Assembly (NCBI GenBank): GCA_046757925.1
Contig: JBHHZE010000005.1
Span: forward strand, 40,681 to 104,680
Direction: 5' to 3'
Length of the DNA: 64,000 nucleotides
Origin: JAZDCZ01 sp046757925
Lineage (GTDB): Bacteria; Gemmatimonadota; Gemmatimonadetes; Gemmatimonadales; GWC2-71-9
Positions 25,677 to 34,765 of this stretch are shown one piece after another (the first letter of the stretch is position 1; each line of letters begins with the position of its first letter). A program made the translations under genes and the position numbers. Below the pieces are notes generated by a model. The model was given only the letters and a program-made list of their open reading frames with translations, did no database searches and was not told the DNA's origin.

Positions 25677-26834
25677 ATGACGACACACGAATACTCACGA
25701 CGCGCCTTCGCTCGGCTCATGGCCTTCGCCGCCGTGAGCCCATTCGCATTTCGCGGCACATCCGCCGTGAGGCCACGGTCGGACGAACCCGGGATACGGC
25801 GGTGGTCGGGGTATGACGATGCGATGGTCATCGACTGTCTGGCGTCTCCGGGACCGTTCAACGTGCCGGATCGCATCGGCCGACCCTTGACCGAGGCGAT
25901 GCTCGCCAACGCCTCCTCCTCCGGCATTACCGCCGTGAACCTCACCGTGAGCGGCGGTGGGCCGGTAGGAACAGAGTTCGAAGCGACCATCGAGCAGATC
26001 GCCTACTGGGAGGCGGAACTGACGAGACACCCGGACCGGTTGATGAAGGTCCAGACAATTGACGAACTGCACCGTGCCAAGTCGAGCGGCAAACTGGGCC
26101 TGATCTACGGCTTCCAGGATACCACCGCACTCGGCCCGGATCTCAAGCGTCTCGAGATTTTCCATCGGCTCGGCATCAAAATCATTCAACTGACATATAA
26201 CCGGGTCAATCGTGTGGGCGACGGTTGCCTGGTACCCCGCAACGCGGGCCTCACGCCGTTTGGCAAGGAGCTGGTGGCGGCAATGAACGAGACGGGCATC
26301 CTGGTTGACACTTCCCACTGCGGGCAGCAAACCACTGCGGATGCGATAGCTGCTTCCACGCAGCCGACCGCTATCACCCACAGCGGGTGTAGCGCCGTCT
26401 ACCAACATCCCCGCAGTAAGGCAGACCGAGAACTCCGTGCCTTGGCCGATGGCGGCGGGGTCGTTGGGATTTACATGATGCCCTTTCTGAACTCCAAGGG
26501 CCCCCCCCAAGCCGAAGACTTCATGCGCCACCTGGAACACGCCGTCAACGTCTGTGGCGAGGATCACGTCGGTGTCGGAAGCGACAATTCCATCACCCCA
26601 ACTGTAGCCGACGAGGCCTACCTCGAGCAGTTGTTCGCCTTCGCCGACGAACGTGCGCGTTTAGGCATTGGAGCTCCGCGAGAACACGAAGTGCTGTTCG
26701 TCGAGGGTCTCAACCATCCGCGACGCATGGAAACCATCGCGGACATGCTGCTGGAACGCGGTCACACCGAAAGCCGGGTCGAGAAGATCCTCGGTGGCAA
26801 CTGGGAGCGGCTGTTTGGGGACGTGTGGCACTAG
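25677..26834 (+). CDS. Membrane dipeptidase (peptidase M19 family), Tat-exported
   Basis: 385 residues. The N-terminus YSRRAFARLMAFAAV is a twin-arginine signal. The body matches renal dipeptidase/M19: VIDCLASPG (reduced N-terminal metal motif), KLGLIYGFQDTTALG, IIQLTYNRVNRVGDGC, GILVDTSHCG, PTAITHSGCSAVY, and HVGVGSDN. The usual HxD near the start (DGHND) is not seen; DCLAS stands in its place, so zinc site 1 may be altered. Cleaves dipeptides, often with D-residues, in the periplasm. AGGA precedes the ATG. Confidence 0.85.
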   Translation: MTTHEYSRRAFARLMAFAAVSPFAFRGTSAVRPRSDEPGIRRWSGYDDAMVIDCLASPGPFNVPDRIGRPLTEAMLANASSSGITAVNLTVSGGGPVGTEFEATIEQIAYWEAELTRHPDRLMKVQTIDELHRAKSSGKLGLIYGFQDTTALGPDLKRLEIFHRLGIKIIQLTYNRVNRVGDGCLVPRNAGLTPFGKELVAAMNETGILVDTSHCGQQTTADAIAASTQPTAITHSGCSAVYQHPRSKADRELRALADGGGVVGIYMMPFLNSKGPPQAEDFMRHLEHAVNVCGEDHVGVGSDNSITPTVADEAYLEQLFAFADERARLGIGAPREHEVLFVEGLNHPRRMETIADMLLERGHTESRVEKILGGNWERLFGDVWH

Positions 26835-26911
26835 CGTGTCGTGTCAGGAGTCTGTTTGTCTAAAGGGCGCGCTTACTGCGGCCGAGCGGGAGGACAATGT
26901 GAAACAGCTTC

Positions 26912-27331
26912 CTACGACCCCACCGGTATCGCCGGATCTTTGGAGAATCCCAGGGCCTGGAGGGCCTCGCCGGCGACCGCATGCATGCGCCGTCGGTCCA
27001 ACAGAGGTCCCCTGGTTCTCTCCATGCCCAGGAAGATGTTCGCACCAGCGCCGAGCTGAGGTACGAGGGCAAGTTCTTGGTAAATGACCGTGATGCCGCG
27101 GGCGAGTGCGTCGCGTGGTGACCGCAGCTTGATCACGGCCCCGTCCAGAGATACCGATCCGCTATCGGGTTGTGTCGCGCCGGCGATGACTCGCAATAGC
27201 GTGGACTTGCCGGCTCCGTTCTCGCCGATCAGGCAGTGTACCGAGCCGGGCTCGACCGAGAGATCGATCGAATCGAGTGCGACGACCCCGGGATATCGTT
27301 TGGTGACGCCCTTGAGTTCGAGCAGAGGCAT
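26912..27331 (-). pseudogene. Truncated sugar ABC-transporter ATPase (RbsA/MglA-like) remnant
   Basis: 139 residues matching the first third of a sugar-import ATPase: LKGVTKRYPGVVALDSIDL, Walker A GENGAGKST, then DGAVIKLRSPRDALARGI, VIYQELALVPQL and ANIFLGME. It stops right after FSKDPAIPVGS, where full-length proteins continue into LSVAQQQMVEIA. The ABC signature, Walker B and the entire second ATPase domain are missing, and the flanking bases (26840-26911) do not encode them. No permease is nearby. Best read as a 3'-deleted gene, once partner of the sugar-binding lipoprotein. Confidence 0.85.
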
Positions 27332-27350
27332 GACGTGTGAGGAGCCCCTG

Positions 27351-27956
27351 CTAGTGCCGCCCTCCCTTTGGAGGTATCGCGATCATGACGTGCGCCCCCG
27401 GTGTACCCGCGTGCATGAGCCACGGCCTGTCGCGTGCCGGCGTGGTCGATACACCCGAGGTCTCCTCGGTCGCGTAGGGAACGTAGATGACTTGGAGACC
27501 CCGCGCCGTCGGTGCTTCACCGGTAGTCGGGTCGAAGCTTCCGTCGGGGCCCGTCAGCGAATAGAGGGCCACGGCATGCTTGGGCCAGGCCAGTTTCCCA
27601 GCCTTGATTTCGTCAAAGCGAATGGATCGCGATTCGTTCCCATTCTTGCCTTGGGCCCTGAGTTCCCGACCGCGTGCCATGTAGGGGCCGAGATCCTTGT
27701 GGTAACAGGCGGGGTGAAAACCTTGGGCCCTAGGATCGTCACTCAGACAGATCATCTGGCCCGTACCCTCACGTATCTGCGTCAGCGTGCCATCCTCTTG
27801 AAACTGCATCACCGTAGCCCCATCCCTCAGCTGCTTCGGGAGCGGGCTCACCGCCTCAGCGACGATGCGTGCCGTCGAGTTGCGCTGGGCTGCGAGATTC
27901 GGGAGGGATACAGCTGCAATTGCCGGTAGCACTGAGATCAATACGAGCGGTCGCAT
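27351..27956 (-). CDS. Secreted hypothetical protein, 201 residues
   Basis: ATG 27956 is chosen because it begins a signal peptide (LVLISVLPAIAAVSLPNLAAQ); the frame is open upstream but that part looks non-coding. The mature part has RDGATVMQFQEDG, ICLSDDPRAQGFHPACYH, GKLAWPKHAVALYSLTGPDG and HVMIAIPPKGG. Two Cys could form a disulphide. It resembles proteins of unknown function seen in environmental diderms; no enzyme motif is evident. Confidence 0.75.
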   Translation of the reverse strand: MRPLVLISVLPAIAAVSLPNLAAQRNSTARIVAEAVSPLPKQLRDGATVMQFQEDGTLTQIREGTGQMICLSDDPRAQGFHPACYHKDLGPYMARGRELRAQGKNGNESRSIRFDEIKAGKLAWPKHAVALYSLTGPDGSFDPTTGEAPTARGLQVIYVPYATEETSGVSTTPARDRPWLMHAGTPGAHVMIAIPPKGGRH

Positions 27957-28111
27957 GGCAATCCGGTCCTTGTGGGAATGTGTCTGCAAGATACTCCGGA
28001 GCGCGTTTCTTTGACACATCCGGATCGCAGTTTCCAGCGCGGTAGATGCGGCTCCGGGGTCGGGGGCAGCGCGATCGTTCCAACCGACGTCGCATCTCGC
28101 TGCCGTATCGC

Positions 28112-29095
28112 TCAGGCGCGGCGTCTGTCGAGCACGAGCCCTAACTCCCGGGCCAACGCCACCGCATCCGTGAGCTCGTCGGAGGTTATCCGTCGGTCGA
28201 GTTCGGGATATCGTCCGGCCGTTACCTTCCCGGCCGGGTAGTACTGATCCATCAAGTTCACGTAGGTGCCCGGGCCGAGTTCGCCGGCTATCCACTCGAG
28301 CAGGCGCCGTGTCTCATCACGGCCACCCGGCATGATGAGGTGCCGGATGAGGAGTCCGCGCTTCGCGAGCCCCGCTGAGTCGAAGACCAATTGCCCGACT
28401 TGGCGATGCATCTCCTTGATGGCCGTCCTTGCCGCGGCCGGATAATCGGCCGCCTTGAGGTATCTTTCGCTCTGCGCCGCCGACCAGTATTTCAGGTCGG
28501 GCATGTAGATGTCGACTATCCCGTCCAGCAGCGCCAGGCTCTCCAGCGAGTCATAGGCGCTCGTGTTGTACACGATCGGCTGTTCGAGTCCTCGGGGGAC
28601 TGCTTCGGCAACCGCCTCGATCACCTGGGGGACGACGTGCTCGGGTGTGACCAAGTTGATGTTGTGACAGCCGCGGCGCTGAAGGTCCAGCATCATCGCG
28701 GCGATCTGCGCCGGAGTGCTGCCGCGCACCGCAGGTCCGGGCCGCACCGCCTGACTGATGTCATAGTTCTGACAGAACACACAGCGCAGGTTGCAATGGG
28801 CGAAAAAGATGGTTCCCGAACCGCGCCAGCCCCTGAGGCAGTCCTCCTCTCCGAAATGTGGAAAGAAGCTGCTGACCACCGCGTACCGGCCTGTCTTGCA
28901 GGCGGCCCACTTGTTCTCCAAGCGGTTGACTCCACAGTCGCGCGGACACGCCCGGCAGTCGCCGAGGAGCGACACCGCCCGCCGGGCGCGCTCCTCGAGT
29001 TCTCTTTGGGAAAGCCGGAGGTATGCCGGCCGGAACCGTGCGCTACCGGGTGCTATCTGCGGTGCGGCTATTTTCGTCGCCGAGTCGTGTTCCAT
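28112..29095 (-). CDS. Radical SAM protein, PflA/PflX-like
   Basis: 327 residues. FAHCNLRCVFCQNYD (Cys101, 105, 108) is the CxxxCxxC that binds the radical-SAM [4Fe-4S] cluster. An upstream CRACPRDCG...CKTG set (Cys47, 50, 54, 66) could bind a further metal centre. MPDLKYWS and LIRHLIMPGG are typical of the COG1313 family, homologues of pyruvate-formate-lyase activase. No glycyl radical enzyme is encoded here, so the target is unknown. It lies 10 bp downstream of the M61 peptidase gene on the same strand and is far from the RiPP-like cluster. Confidence 0.88.
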   Translation of the reverse strand: MEHDSATKIAAPQIAPGSARFRPAYLRLSQRELEERARRAVSLLGDCRACPRDCGVNRLENKWAACKTGRYAVVSSFFPHFGEEDCLRGWRGSGTIFFAHCNLRCVFCQNYDISQAVRPGPAVRGSTPAQIAAMMLDLQRRGCHNINLVTPEHVVPQVIEAVAEAVPRGLEQPIVYNTSAYDSLESLALLDGIVDIYMPDLKYWSAAQSERYLKAADYPAAARTAIKEMHRQVGQLVFDSAGLAKRGLLIRHLIMPGGRDETRRLLEWIAGELGPGTYVNLMDQYYPAGKVTAGRYPELDRRITSDELTDAVALARELGLVLDRRRA

Positions 29096-29105
29096 CGATA
29101 GGTTC

Positions 29106-30920
29106 TCACCTCCCGTCCAACCAACGCCTCCGAAATTGCCGCATGTCGTCGGTGAAGTCCAATCCGGCCGCTTCGTAGGGTACCACCTCTAGGCGGTTAT
29201 CCTGCTGCAAGACCAATGTCGCCCGCATCCGCCCGCTTCTCGACTCGAAGGCGATATCCACGCTGTCGCCCGGTTCGTGGTCCGATAGAACTCGTGCTAT
29301 GTCCTTCACGCTTCGCACGTCAGATCTGTCGAGCGCCAGGATGCGGTCGCCGCGCTCGAGCCCCGCTGCGTAAAGCGGGCTCCCGATTATGGTACCCGAT
29401 CCAATCGTGACCCCTCGGTCGCCGTCGCGCAGTCGGGCGTAACCGAGGACGGGCTTGCCGGGGTTCACAGGACGCAGCAGGAACCCTGCCCGAGCGAGTA
29501 GCGGTTTGTAGGAGAGAACGTCGGAGCCATGCACATATTGATCGAAAAACTGCTTTGCGAACGCTGCGTCTCCGCTCACTTCTCCCAACACCCTCTGCAG
29601 GTCGTCCAACGTGTACGGTTCTCCCGGCTTGCCATACTGCTGCCACATGGCTCGCATGTAATTGTCGAGCGTAGTCCCGAATTGCCCTCTGAGCGTCAGG
29701 TCCAGTCCGAGCCCGAGTACCGAGCCCCAGGTGTAGTACGAGATGAACGTATTGGCTCTGTTCGTCGGATCGTTGGAGGTTGCCGCATCTACGAACGGGG
29801 CCTGCATACTCATCTCGGCGGGCCCAAAGAACTTGCGCGCAGGCGAGTTGATCACCGTGTTGAGGCCGCGCGATATACTGCGCGCGTAGTCGACGTCGGA
29901 CATGAGGCCGGCGCGGCGGATCAGCAGACTCGTGTAGTAACTGGTGAATCCTTCACCGAACCAAAGGCCGTCCGACATGTTGGCACGCTCGAAGTCGAAC
30001 GGTTCGATCTGCTTGGCCCGTATCCGTTCCATGTTCCAGGAGTGGAAGTACTCGTGCGATACAGTGCCCAGGAGACCGCGCGCGTTCTCGCGCAGCGATC
30101 CCCGGCTGGACAATATCGTTGAGTTGCGGTGTTCCATACCGTCACCGAACACGTAGGGCAGGTAGTCGGCGATGAAGGTATAGGTGCCGTGATCGTAGGA
30201 CGGGAACTCTCCAAAGACGGCAGCTTCCTGCCGCACGATCTTCTTGGTCATGCCCACGAACTCCTTCACGTCTCTGTCGGATCCGTTGTGATGCACGGCC
30301 ATCCGAATAGCGTATTTGTGGCCGTTTGATTCCACCTCCCAGGTTCGAAGTGTGAAATCGCTCAGCTCGGTGGGGCTGTCCATGAAGTATTGGAGGTCAG
30401 GTGCGGCGAACGAGTATGGGTCGTCGGTGGGAACCAGTTGAGTGGCGATCTTCCATTGGGAGCCGTCCGGGATGTCGAATTTGACCGTTATCGGTCGATC
30501 GTCCATACCGCGAGCCCAAAGGAAGGTGGCCGGCATGTTGAGATGCGCGTGCGTTCGGTCGATTCCGGAGTAGGTACCGTCGGCTCGGTCGGCGAACAGC
30601 GTGTAGGTCACTCGCACCGTCCCATCGTGACCCGTGACGTTCCACTGGTGAGGATTGGGCCTTGTGACCTCGAGCCGGCGGCCCGCTCCGTCGGAAGCCT
30701 GGAATCCGTAGACGTTCTTGGCGAACTCGTGCAGCGCGTAGCGTCCCGGCGATGAGCGGCTCATGCGGGTTTCCAGCGGTCCCGGTGCTACATCGTGGAA
30801 TGTGGCCGATACTTGGGCCTCATGGTGGGCGGCGTTGGGAAACGAGATCTCGTACCCGACCTCCTGTTGCTGTTGTGCACCAGCCACCAACACGAGCGCT
30901 ACAATACCGAGTGAGAACAT
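29106..30920 (-). CDS. M61 family metallopeptidase (glycyl aminopeptidase-like) with PDZ domain
   Basis: 604 residues with a signal peptide ending before QQQQE. A beta-rich N-terminal domain precedes the catalytic region: VSHEYFHSWNMERIRA (HExxH, His289-Glu290-His293) and LWFGEGFTSYYTSL with the third zinc ligand Glu323. A PDZ domain covers about 510-585 (SPLYAAGLERGDRILALD). The length and order are those of M61 peptidases, which trim N-terminal residues in the periplasm. It is followed by the radical SAM gene on the same strand at 10 bp. Confidence 0.9.
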   Translation of the reverse strand: MFSLGIVALVLVAGAQQQQEVGYEISFPNAAHHEAQVSATFHDVAPGPLETRMSRSSPGRYALHEFAKNVYGFQASDGAGRRLEVTRPNPHQWNVTGHDGTVRVTYTLFADRADGTYSGIDRTHAHLNMPATFLWARGMDDRPITVKFDIPDGSQWKIATQLVPTDDPYSFAAPDLQYFMDSPTELSDFTLRTWEVESNGHKYAIRMAVHHNGSDRDVKEFVGMTKKIVRQEAAVFGEFPSYDHGTYTFIADYLPYVFGDGMEHRNSTILSSRGSLRENARGLLGTVSHEYFHSWNMERIRAKQIEPFDFERANMSDGLWFGEGFTSYYTSLLIRRAGLMSDVDYARSISRGLNTVINSPARKFFGPAEMSMQAPFVDAATSNDPTNRANTFISYYTWGSVLGLGLDLTLRGQFGTTLDNYMRAMWQQYGKPGEPYTLDDLQRVLGEVSGDAAFAKQFFDQYVHGSDVLSYKPLLARAGFLLRPVNPGKPVLGYARLRDGDRGVTIGSGTIIGSPLYAAGLERGDRILALDRSDVRSVKDIARVLSDHEPGDSVDIAFESRSGRMRATLVLQQDNRLEVVPYEAAGLDFTDDMRQFRRRWLDGR

Positions 30921-30935
30921 GCGAGCGTCTCTTTG

Positions 30936-32219
30936 TTAGAAGTTGTTCAGACGTGGATTGACCACGTTGTTGAAGATCGACCCAAATGTATAGCTGAAGT
31001 TGATATTTACGCGATAACGGAACTCGGTGCCCAGTTGCCGGCGTCGTATCAATCTCTCCTCGTCTGGGATGTCGGCTCCCGAGAGGAATATCTGGTTCTT
31101 TATGCGCGCAACGCTGCCGAACAGATTGAAGTCCAGTCCTCGCACGATCCGGATGCTGAGTCCGGTGAAAAAATCGATGCGGTGGAGAGAAGGATCATCC
31201 AGAAAACTCGAGCCCACCAAGGAGCTGTTCACCGATCCCCATGGCTGAGTGACCGCTGCCGCTAGCTCCAGACGTTGCTCCGGACGGACCTCAGACGTTT
31301 TGTCGAATAAAGTGATCTCCTCGAAGTTGAACCCGACCACACCCACGGTATACAACACCGTGAGTTGTCTGCGAGTCGATTCGCCGTAGGGATAGACGTC
31401 GTACTCGATCGCGGGTGCTGCCCGAATCGCTAGATCCTGGTTTACAAACGTCGAAGCACTAACGACAGTCCGCTCGCCGACCGACCAGTGGTCTCCCAGG
31501 CTTCGTACGAGGGTTTGTGAGAAGTTGTAGTTGCGTGACGTGCTCACGAACTCACTGCCGTCTGAGAGATCGAACCGACTCTCTGTGAAGCTCCCTCTCG
31601 ATCGAAACAAGAATTTCCAGTCTTCGGTGATGCGGCTGGCCCTAAATGAGCCGTTCACTCTGAAGACCCTGCTGGTCTCCTCGCCGCTGAAGTTGCCTCC
31701 TACACCGACCCGGAACACCCAGAGATTCCAGGGATCGCTCTGCGGACCGGTCTGCTGACCGCGTGTGCCGGCCGGCGCCCGGTAGCTGATCGACAGGCGC
31801 TTGGCTAGTGGAGTTCCCACTATATACCGCATCAGCCCGATCTGGAGCGTCTTGGTCTGACCTTCTCGAATCTCATCTGGTGTGTCCACGGGGCTCGACG
31901 CGTAGATCAGAGTATCCTGACGGCCCTCGAATACCCCCAGGCCAATGAAGGCGAACGTAAACTCCTGACCGCCGGCGCCGGTCCGCTGCGATGTGACGAG
32001 CACATGCACCTGCGCATCCCGACGATCGCGCATGTAGTCCACAAAGGCTATCTCTCGCCGAAAGTGATCGAAATCGCAGAAGGTCTGGCAGTCCAGGAAC
32101 ACCTTCAGGGTCTTGACCCGTGAGGTATCGGCCCCGCCTTCCTGGCCTACGGCTTTGGAGGGATAGAGCAATATCGACATTGGAGTCGCGAGCAAGATTG
32201 CCACAAGACGGCAGTTCAT
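30936..32219 (-). CDS. Putative outer-membrane beta-barrel protein
   Basis: About 427 residues from ATG 32219, giving a signal peptide (LVAILLATPMSILLYPSKAVG); an in-frame TTG at 32240 is the alternative. The N-terminal 110 residues (FLDCQTFCDFDHFRREIAFV) hold two Cys and resemble a periplasmic domain found in front of barrels in this group. The rest has strand-like alternation (DWKFLFRSRGSFTESRFDLS, FRYRVNINFSYTFGSIF) and ends in LNNF, an outer-membrane insertion signal. Ligand unknown. It lies 15 bp upstream of the M61 gene on the same strand. Confidence 0.75.
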   Translation of the reverse strand: MNCRLVAILLATPMSILLYPSKAVGQEGGADTSRVKTLKVFLDCQTFCDFDHFRREIAFVDYMRDRRDAQVHVLVTSQRTGAGGQEFTFAFIGLGVFEGRQDTLIYASSPVDTPDEIREGQTKTLQIGLMRYIVGTPLAKRLSISYRAPAGTRGQQTGPQSDPWNLWVFRVGVGGNFSGEETSRVFRVNGSFRASRITEDWKFLFRSRGSFTESRFDLSDGSEFVSTSRNYNFSQTLVRSLGDHWSVGERTVVSASTFVNQDLAIRAAPAIEYDVYPYGESTRRQLTVLYTVGVVGFNFEEITLFDKTSEVRPEQRLELAAAVTQPWGSVNSSLVGSSFLDDPSLHRIDFFTGLSIRIVRGLDFNLFGSVARIKNQIFLSGADIPDEERLIRRRQLGTEFRYRVNINFSYTFGSIFNNVVNPRLNNF

Positions 32220-32489
32220 GAGTGTTCTCGATGCTTTCAATTGTCTGGAACCCGGTCACACGTTAGATGTCCCACTAAGCTCAATAGTTGCGATATCTAG
32301 TAGGTAACGGACGAACTTGCACCCTCTGGTACGGTGTCGTAGTTTGAGTGCAAGCACTTTCTTCATATCGTTGCCACACCGAATAGCTCATCATGCCCCC
32401 CCGAATGGCTCCCGCGCGGAGAGGAAAGGTCCGCCATCCCTGACCGTGCTGCCACCAAACGGATCCTGGAACCCGTTCAGGAGGCGGAT
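32220..32489. promoter_or_regulatory. Divergent gap upstream of egtD
   Basis: This gap should carry promoters for the leftward barrel gene and the rightward egtD-egtB operon. I see no clear -35/-10 pair. AGGAGG at 32479-32484, five bases before the TTG at 32490, is a near-consensus ribosome binding site and decides the egtD start. Confidence 0.5.
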
Positions 32490-33431
32490 TTGGGCGAGTT
32501 GCTGGAGTTTGCGCGCGCTGTCGCTACCGGGCTGAGCGATACGCCGCGCTGGCTCCCATGTCGCTACTTGTACGACGCCCGGGGTAGCGAGCTGTTCGAA
32601 CAGATTTGCCAACAACCCGAGTACTACCTGACGCGCACCGAGGCCTCCATTCTGCACCGATGTGCCGCCGAGATCCGATCGATCACAGGCCCCGTGACAT
32701 TGATTGAACTCGGCTCGGGCAGTTCGGAGAAGACGAGCCATCTGCTGGCTGCGTACACCGGATCCCCGGGGATGGTCCGCTACGTGCCGGTAGACGTGAG
32801 CGACTCCGCACTCAGGATCGCGATCGAGCGCATAGATCGAGATCACCCGGACGTGGAGGTGTCGGGCCTGGTCGGCACCTATGGCTTGGCGTTCCCGCGG
32901 TTCAAAGATTATTCGCCGTCCATGGTGGTATTTCTCGGGAGTACCATCGGTAATCTCAACCGCGACGAGTCCGTGGACTTCTGGACTAGAGTGTCCGATA
33001 ACATGGCGGAAGGTGATTTCTTTCTACTGGGAATTGATTTGGTAAAAGATCCCACCACTCTGGAGGCGGCCTACAACGATGCGGCCGAAGTGACGACCGA
33101 GTTCACGAAGAACATATTCCGTCGTATCAACCGTGAACTTGGCGCCCACGTAGACCTGGATCAGTTGCAGCACGTTGCAGTTTACAACGCCGAATGGCAG
33201 CGGATCGAGATTTCGATCCGGTTTCTCGCCTCGCAAGAAGTCTACATAGCCCCGGTCGACCGGTCCGTTACTGTCGGCGCGGGCGAACTCGTCATGACGG
33301 AGATCAGCAGAAAATTCGTGGTGGGGAAAATGAAGGAATATCTCTCGCACTTTGGGTTGGAGACGAGGCGGGTGTTTACCGATAAGCACGAGATGTTTGC
33401 ACTGTTACTCTTGCAGCGAGAAGTAGCATGA
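32490..33431 (+). CDS. egtD: L-histidine N-alpha-methyltransferase EgtD (ergothioneine)
   Basis: 313 residues from TTG 32490. The frame is open upstream, but there is no ATG or GTG in it and AGGAGG sits five bases before this TTG. Family hallmarks: YLYDARGSELFEQIC, PEYYLTRTEASIL, LIELGSGSSEKT (SAM site), RYVPVDVSDSAL, VVFLGSTIGNL and LLGIDLVKDP. EgtD trimethylates histidine to hercynine, the first committed step to ergothioneine. The stop overlaps the egtB start by ATGA (33428), so the two are translated together. Confidence 0.95.
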   Translation: MGELLEFARAVATGLSDTPRWLPCRYLYDARGSELFEQICQQPEYYLTRTEASILHRCAAEIRSITGPVTLIELGSGSSEKTSHLLAAYTGSPGMVRYVPVDVSDSALRIAIERIDRDHPDVEVSGLVGTYGLAFPRFKDYSPSMVVFLGSTIGNLNRDESVDFWTRVSDNMAEGDFFLLGIDLVKDPTTLEAAYNDAAEVTTEFTKNIFRRINRELGAHVDLDQLQHVAVYNAEWQRIEISIRFLASQEVYIAPVDRSVTVGAGELVMTEISRKFVVGKMKEYLSHFGLETRRVFTDKHEMFALLLLQREVA

Positions 33432-34684
33432 CCAGTACCGCCACCGTGGCCGACGTGACGCTCGATGGACTCGTAGAACAGTACCGCCAGGTCCGCGGCG
33501 CAACAGAGCGCCTGTGCGAGCCGCTGGCAATTGAAGATTATGTAGTCCAGTCGATGACCGACGCGAGCCCGACCCGCTGGCACCTCGCGCATACGACGTG
33601 GTTCTTCGAGACACTCGTGCTGCGCCCACTGGTTCCCGACTACCGATCGGTCAACGATACTTTCCAATACCTGTTCAACTCGTATTACAACACGTTGGGT
33701 GACCAGTTTCCGCGACCGCAGCGAGGACTATTGACACGGCCCACGGTGGAAGAGGTGATGCGCTACCGAGCGCATGTAGATAGACATATGATCGAGTTGT
33801 TCGAGAGCTCGGACTTGCGGTCTGAAATTCCCGTCACCGTTGTGTTGACGGGGCTAAACCACGAGCAACAGCATCAGGAGCTCATGGTCACCGATCTCAA
33901 GCACATGTTGTCTCACAATCCCCTGCACCCGGTGTACCGCGATGCAAAACAAGTTCCGGACGTAGCCATATCGGCACTCGATTGGGTCGAGCACGCTGGT
34001 GGTCTGGTTGAAATCGGATTCGAAGGTGATGGTTTTGCCTACGACAACGAGCAGCCGCGTCATCGGGTGTACCTGGAGCCGTTTCGCGTGGCGCCGCGAC
34101 TGGTTACGTGTGGCGAATACTTGGAGTTCATGCAGGCGGGCGGGTACGCACGTCCTGAGTACTGGTTGTCCGACGGCTGGGCCGCCGTGGGCGAGCAAGG
34201 TTGGTGTGCACCGTTGTATTGGACGCAGCAGGACGGACAATGGATGACGTACACGCTGGGTGGTTTGCGGGAGGTGAATCCGGCCGAGCCCATCTGCCAC
34301 GTGAGCTACTACGAGGCCGACGCCTACGCGCGCTGGGCGGGCGCGAGACTCCCTACCGAGGCCGAGTGGGAGACGGTCGCAAAAGATTGTGAGATCTCCG
34401 GCAACTTCGTCGAGGCCGAACGATTTCATCCGGTGCCCAGCGCCGCTTCGTCGCAGATGTTCGGTGACGTGTGGGAGTGGACCGCCAGCTCTTACTCTTG
34501 CTATCCGGGGTACCAACGCCCGGACGGTGCGCTCGGCGAGTACAACGCCAAGTTTACCTCGGGTCAGATGGTGCTCCGGGGTGGTTCGTGCGCCACGCCC
34601 AAGTCTCACATAAGGCCGACCTACAGGAATTTCTTCCCGCCAAGTGCCCGGTGGCAGTTTGCCGGGATCCGGTTGGCCCGATAA
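33428..34684 (+). CDS. egtB: Hercynine oxygenase / sulfoxide synthase EgtB
   Basis: 418 residues. The DinB-like N-terminal domain has SPTRWHLAHTTWFFET and GLNHEQQHQELMVTDLKHML, supplying the three His iron ligands. The C-terminal FGE-sulfatase domain has FEGDGFAYDNEQPRHRVYLE, PTEAEWE, FGDVWEWTASSY and GGSCATP. EgtB joins hercynine to a thiol (gamma-glutamylcysteine or cysteine) with O2. Coupled to egtD. No egtA, egtC or egtE lies nearby, so the remaining steps are encoded elsewhere or cysteine is used directly. Confidence 0.95.
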   Translation: MTSTATVADVTLDGLVEQYRQVRGATERLCEPLAIEDYVVQSMTDASPTRWHLAHTTWFFETLVLRPLVPDYRSVNDTFQYLFNSYYNTLGDQFPRPQRGLLTRPTVEEVMRYRAHVDRHMIELFESSDLRSEIPVTVVLTGLNHEQQHQELMVTDLKHMLSHNPLHPVYRDAKQVPDVAISALDWVEHAGGLVEIGFEGDGFAYDNEQPRHRVYLEPFRVAPRLVTCGEYLEFMQAGGYARPEYWLSDGWAAVGEQGWCAPLYWTQQDGQWMTYTLGGLREVNPAEPICHVSYYEADAYARWAGARLPTEAEWETVAKDCEISGNFVEAERFHPVPSAASSQMFGDVWEWTASSYSCYPGYQRPDGALGEYNAKFTSGQMVLRGGSCATPKSHIRPTYRNFFPPSARWQFAGIRLAR

Positions 34685-34700
34685 TTTTTGGAGGGATCCA

Positions 34701-34748
34701 AGCAGTAGCGGCGGCACATGCGTCGCCGCTACTGCTATTCATCTTTTC
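34701..34748 (+). terminator. Rho-independent terminator after egtDB
   Basis: A perfect 13-bp inverted repeat, AGCAGTAGCGGCG (34701-34713) with its complement at 34724-34736, separated by a 10-base loop and followed by a T-rich stretch ATTCATCTTTTCCTT. It lies 17 bp after the egtB stop and just before the ornithine aminotransferase start. Confidence 0.8.
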
Positions 34749-34765
34749 CTTGCGAGTGTGACCAT

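Noticed and set aside
26501..26512. C-run in the M19 gene as a phase-variation tract
   Set aside because: Eight C in an otherwise intact frame well inside the gene; no sign of on/off design.
28112..29095. Radical SAM gene as part of the RiPP-like cluster
   Set aside because: It lies 15 kb away, is cotranscribed with an M61 peptidase and matches the PflX family rather than peptide maturases with a SPASM domain.
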